NCBI GenBank assembly: GCA_903957405.1
Contig: CAJBPC010000631.1
Location: 1 to 6,377 of the forward strand
Direction of reading: 5' to 3'
Source of the DNA: an uncultured bacterium
GTDB lineage: Bacteria; Bacteroidota; Bacteroidia; Chitinophagales; Chitinophagaceae
Length of the DNA stretch: 6,377 nt
Shown: one piece after another, positions 5,536 through 6,377 of the stretch
How positions within the stretch are numbered: the first letter of the stretch is position 1
Layout: every line of letters begins with the position of its first letter
The notes under the pieces: model-generated
What the model was told of the DNA's origin: nothing
The model's input: the letters and a program-made list of their open reading frames with translations, nothing else
The model's database searches: none
Position numbers and translations under genes: made by a program

Positions 5536-6377
5536 AGATCCGTTGCTTGCTTTGATTTTAGTATGCCCATTTCTAGGCCCCGCAGTTCTGCAAGGCCACG
5601 CAGCCTCCCAATGGCGGAGTACCCGGGGTTGGTATTTTTGTGCAGGTCGTCGAGCATCTGATGGCCGTGGTCGGGCCGCATCGGAATGGAGCAGGCGCGT
5701 TGCTTCATGACATGGATGACCGCTCTGACCACGCCGAACATGTCCACATCGCCTTCCAGGTGATTGTCTTCGAAGAAATCCCCTGCGGCATTCCTTTTAG
5801 TACTCCGAAGATGCAGAAAATTTATGCGGTTTCCAAATCGGGTGACCATGGCCGGGAGTTCGTTATCCGCCCGCACGCCGAAGGATCCGGTACAGAAGCA
5901 AAGCCCGTTGTGGAGTGACGGCACGGCGGAGAAGATCCTGTCAAGGTCATCGGCCGTGCGCACGACACGGGGAAGCCCAAGGATGGGGAAGGGCGGGTCA
6001 TCGGGATGGATGACCATCAGCACGCCGGCTTCTTCCGCGACGGGGATGATCTCCCTGAGGAAATGCAACAGGTTGTCGCGCAGTCGCACTTCATCGATGC
6101 CGTCATACGGTGCGAGTGCGTCGCGGAATTCATCGAGGGTGAAGCTCTCCTCGCTCCCGGGAAGCCCGGCGATGACATTTCGCTGCAGCAGCCGTCGCTC
6201 TTCTTCCGGCATTGCGTCGAAGCGAGCCCTTGCGAGGCCGATCTCCACAGCGGAGTAGTCGCGTTCCGCATCCTTTCGGCGGAGCATGAAGAGGTCGAAG
6301 GCCATGAACGCCGCCTTCTCGAATCGCAGCGCTTTGCTGCCGTCGCCGACGGTGTAGGCGAGGTCGGTCCTTGTCCA
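5532..6377 (-). CDS. uxuA: D-mannonate dehydratase, 5' part cut by the right edge
   Basis: The frame stays open to the right edge: codons from 6377 read WTRTDLAYTVGDGSKALRFE, which is internal UxuA sequence, so the Met at 6303-6305 is not the start. In-window length is 281 residues; compared with E. coli UxuA (394) about 110 N-terminal residues are missing. The enzyme dehydrates D-mannonate to 2-keto-3-deoxygluconate and is a metal-dependent TIM-barrel protein. In fragment numbering the visible motifs are HPDDPPFPILGLPR (124-137), CTGSFGVRADNELP (162-175), HLRSTKR (189-195), HLEGDVDM (206-213) and IPMRPDHGHQMLDDL (231-245). His124, Cys162, His189 and Asp236 correspond to the metal ligands known for the family. 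The C-terminus NPGYSAIGRLRGLAELRGLE is typical. Its TGA stop overlaps the uxaC ATG by four bases. Confidence 0.96.
   Translation of the reverse strand, partial: WTRTDLAYTVGDGSKALRFEKAAFMAFDLFMLRRKDAERDYSAVEIGLARARFDAMPEEERRLLQRNVIAGLPGSEESFTLDEFRDALAPYDGIDEVRLRDNLLHFLREIIPVAEEAGVLMVIHPDDPPFPILGLPRVVRTADDLDRIFSAVPSLHNGLCFCTGSFGVRADNELPAMVTRFGNRINFLHLRSTKRNAAGDFFEDNHLEGDVDMFGVVRAVIHVMKQRACSIPMRPDHGHQMLDDLHKNTNPGYSAIGRLRGLAELRGLEMGILKSKQATDL

Overview
The window is one end of a hexuronate (D-glucuronate / D-galacturonate) catabolic operon. Every recognisable gene lies on the minus strand, so transcription runs from the right edge to the left. In transcription order the genes are: uxuA (mannonate dehydratase, 5' part cut off by the right edge), uxaC (uronate isomerase), kdgK (2-keto-3-deoxygluconate kinase), a YhcH/YjgK/YiaL-family gene, kdgA/eda (KDPG aldolase) and an ExuT-like MFS hexuronate transporter. 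Protein family assignments rest on conserved motifs and full-length agreement with the known families.

The organism is most likely a member of the Bacteroidota, possibly near the Chitinophagaceae. Reasons are the Bacteroidota-like aldolase motif (EYTNRG), start codons without clear Shine-Dalgarno sequences, AT-rich gaps between moderately GC-rich genes, and the gene set itself. This is an inference from style; no rRNA or other marker is present.

Layout: 1-112 is an array of six 19-bp tandem repeats, each built around a short dyad, cut by the left edge. 112-126 is a small perfect hairpin. 127-310 holds no gene I can support. 311-356 is a strong inverted repeat followed, on the minus strand, by a T-run: the operon terminator. 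376-1737 is exuT; 1785-2447 kdgA; 2448-2534 a gap holding a second, internal intrinsic terminator; 2535-2984 yhcH-like; 3027-4052 kdgK; 4111-5535 uxaC; 5532-6377 uxuA (partial), overlapping uxaC by ATGA.

Together the genes import a hexuronate (ExuT), isomerise it (UxaC), dehydrate mannonate to KDG (UxuA), phosphorylate KDG (KdgK) and split KDPG into pyruvate and glyceraldehyde-3-phosphate (KdgA). The reductase linking UxaC to UxuA (uxuB) and any regulator are not in the window and may lie beyond the right edge. The genes themselves are ordinary. The less ordinary items are the tandem-repeat array and the internal terminator that splits the operon before kdgA-exuT. I do not see an undescribed system here.
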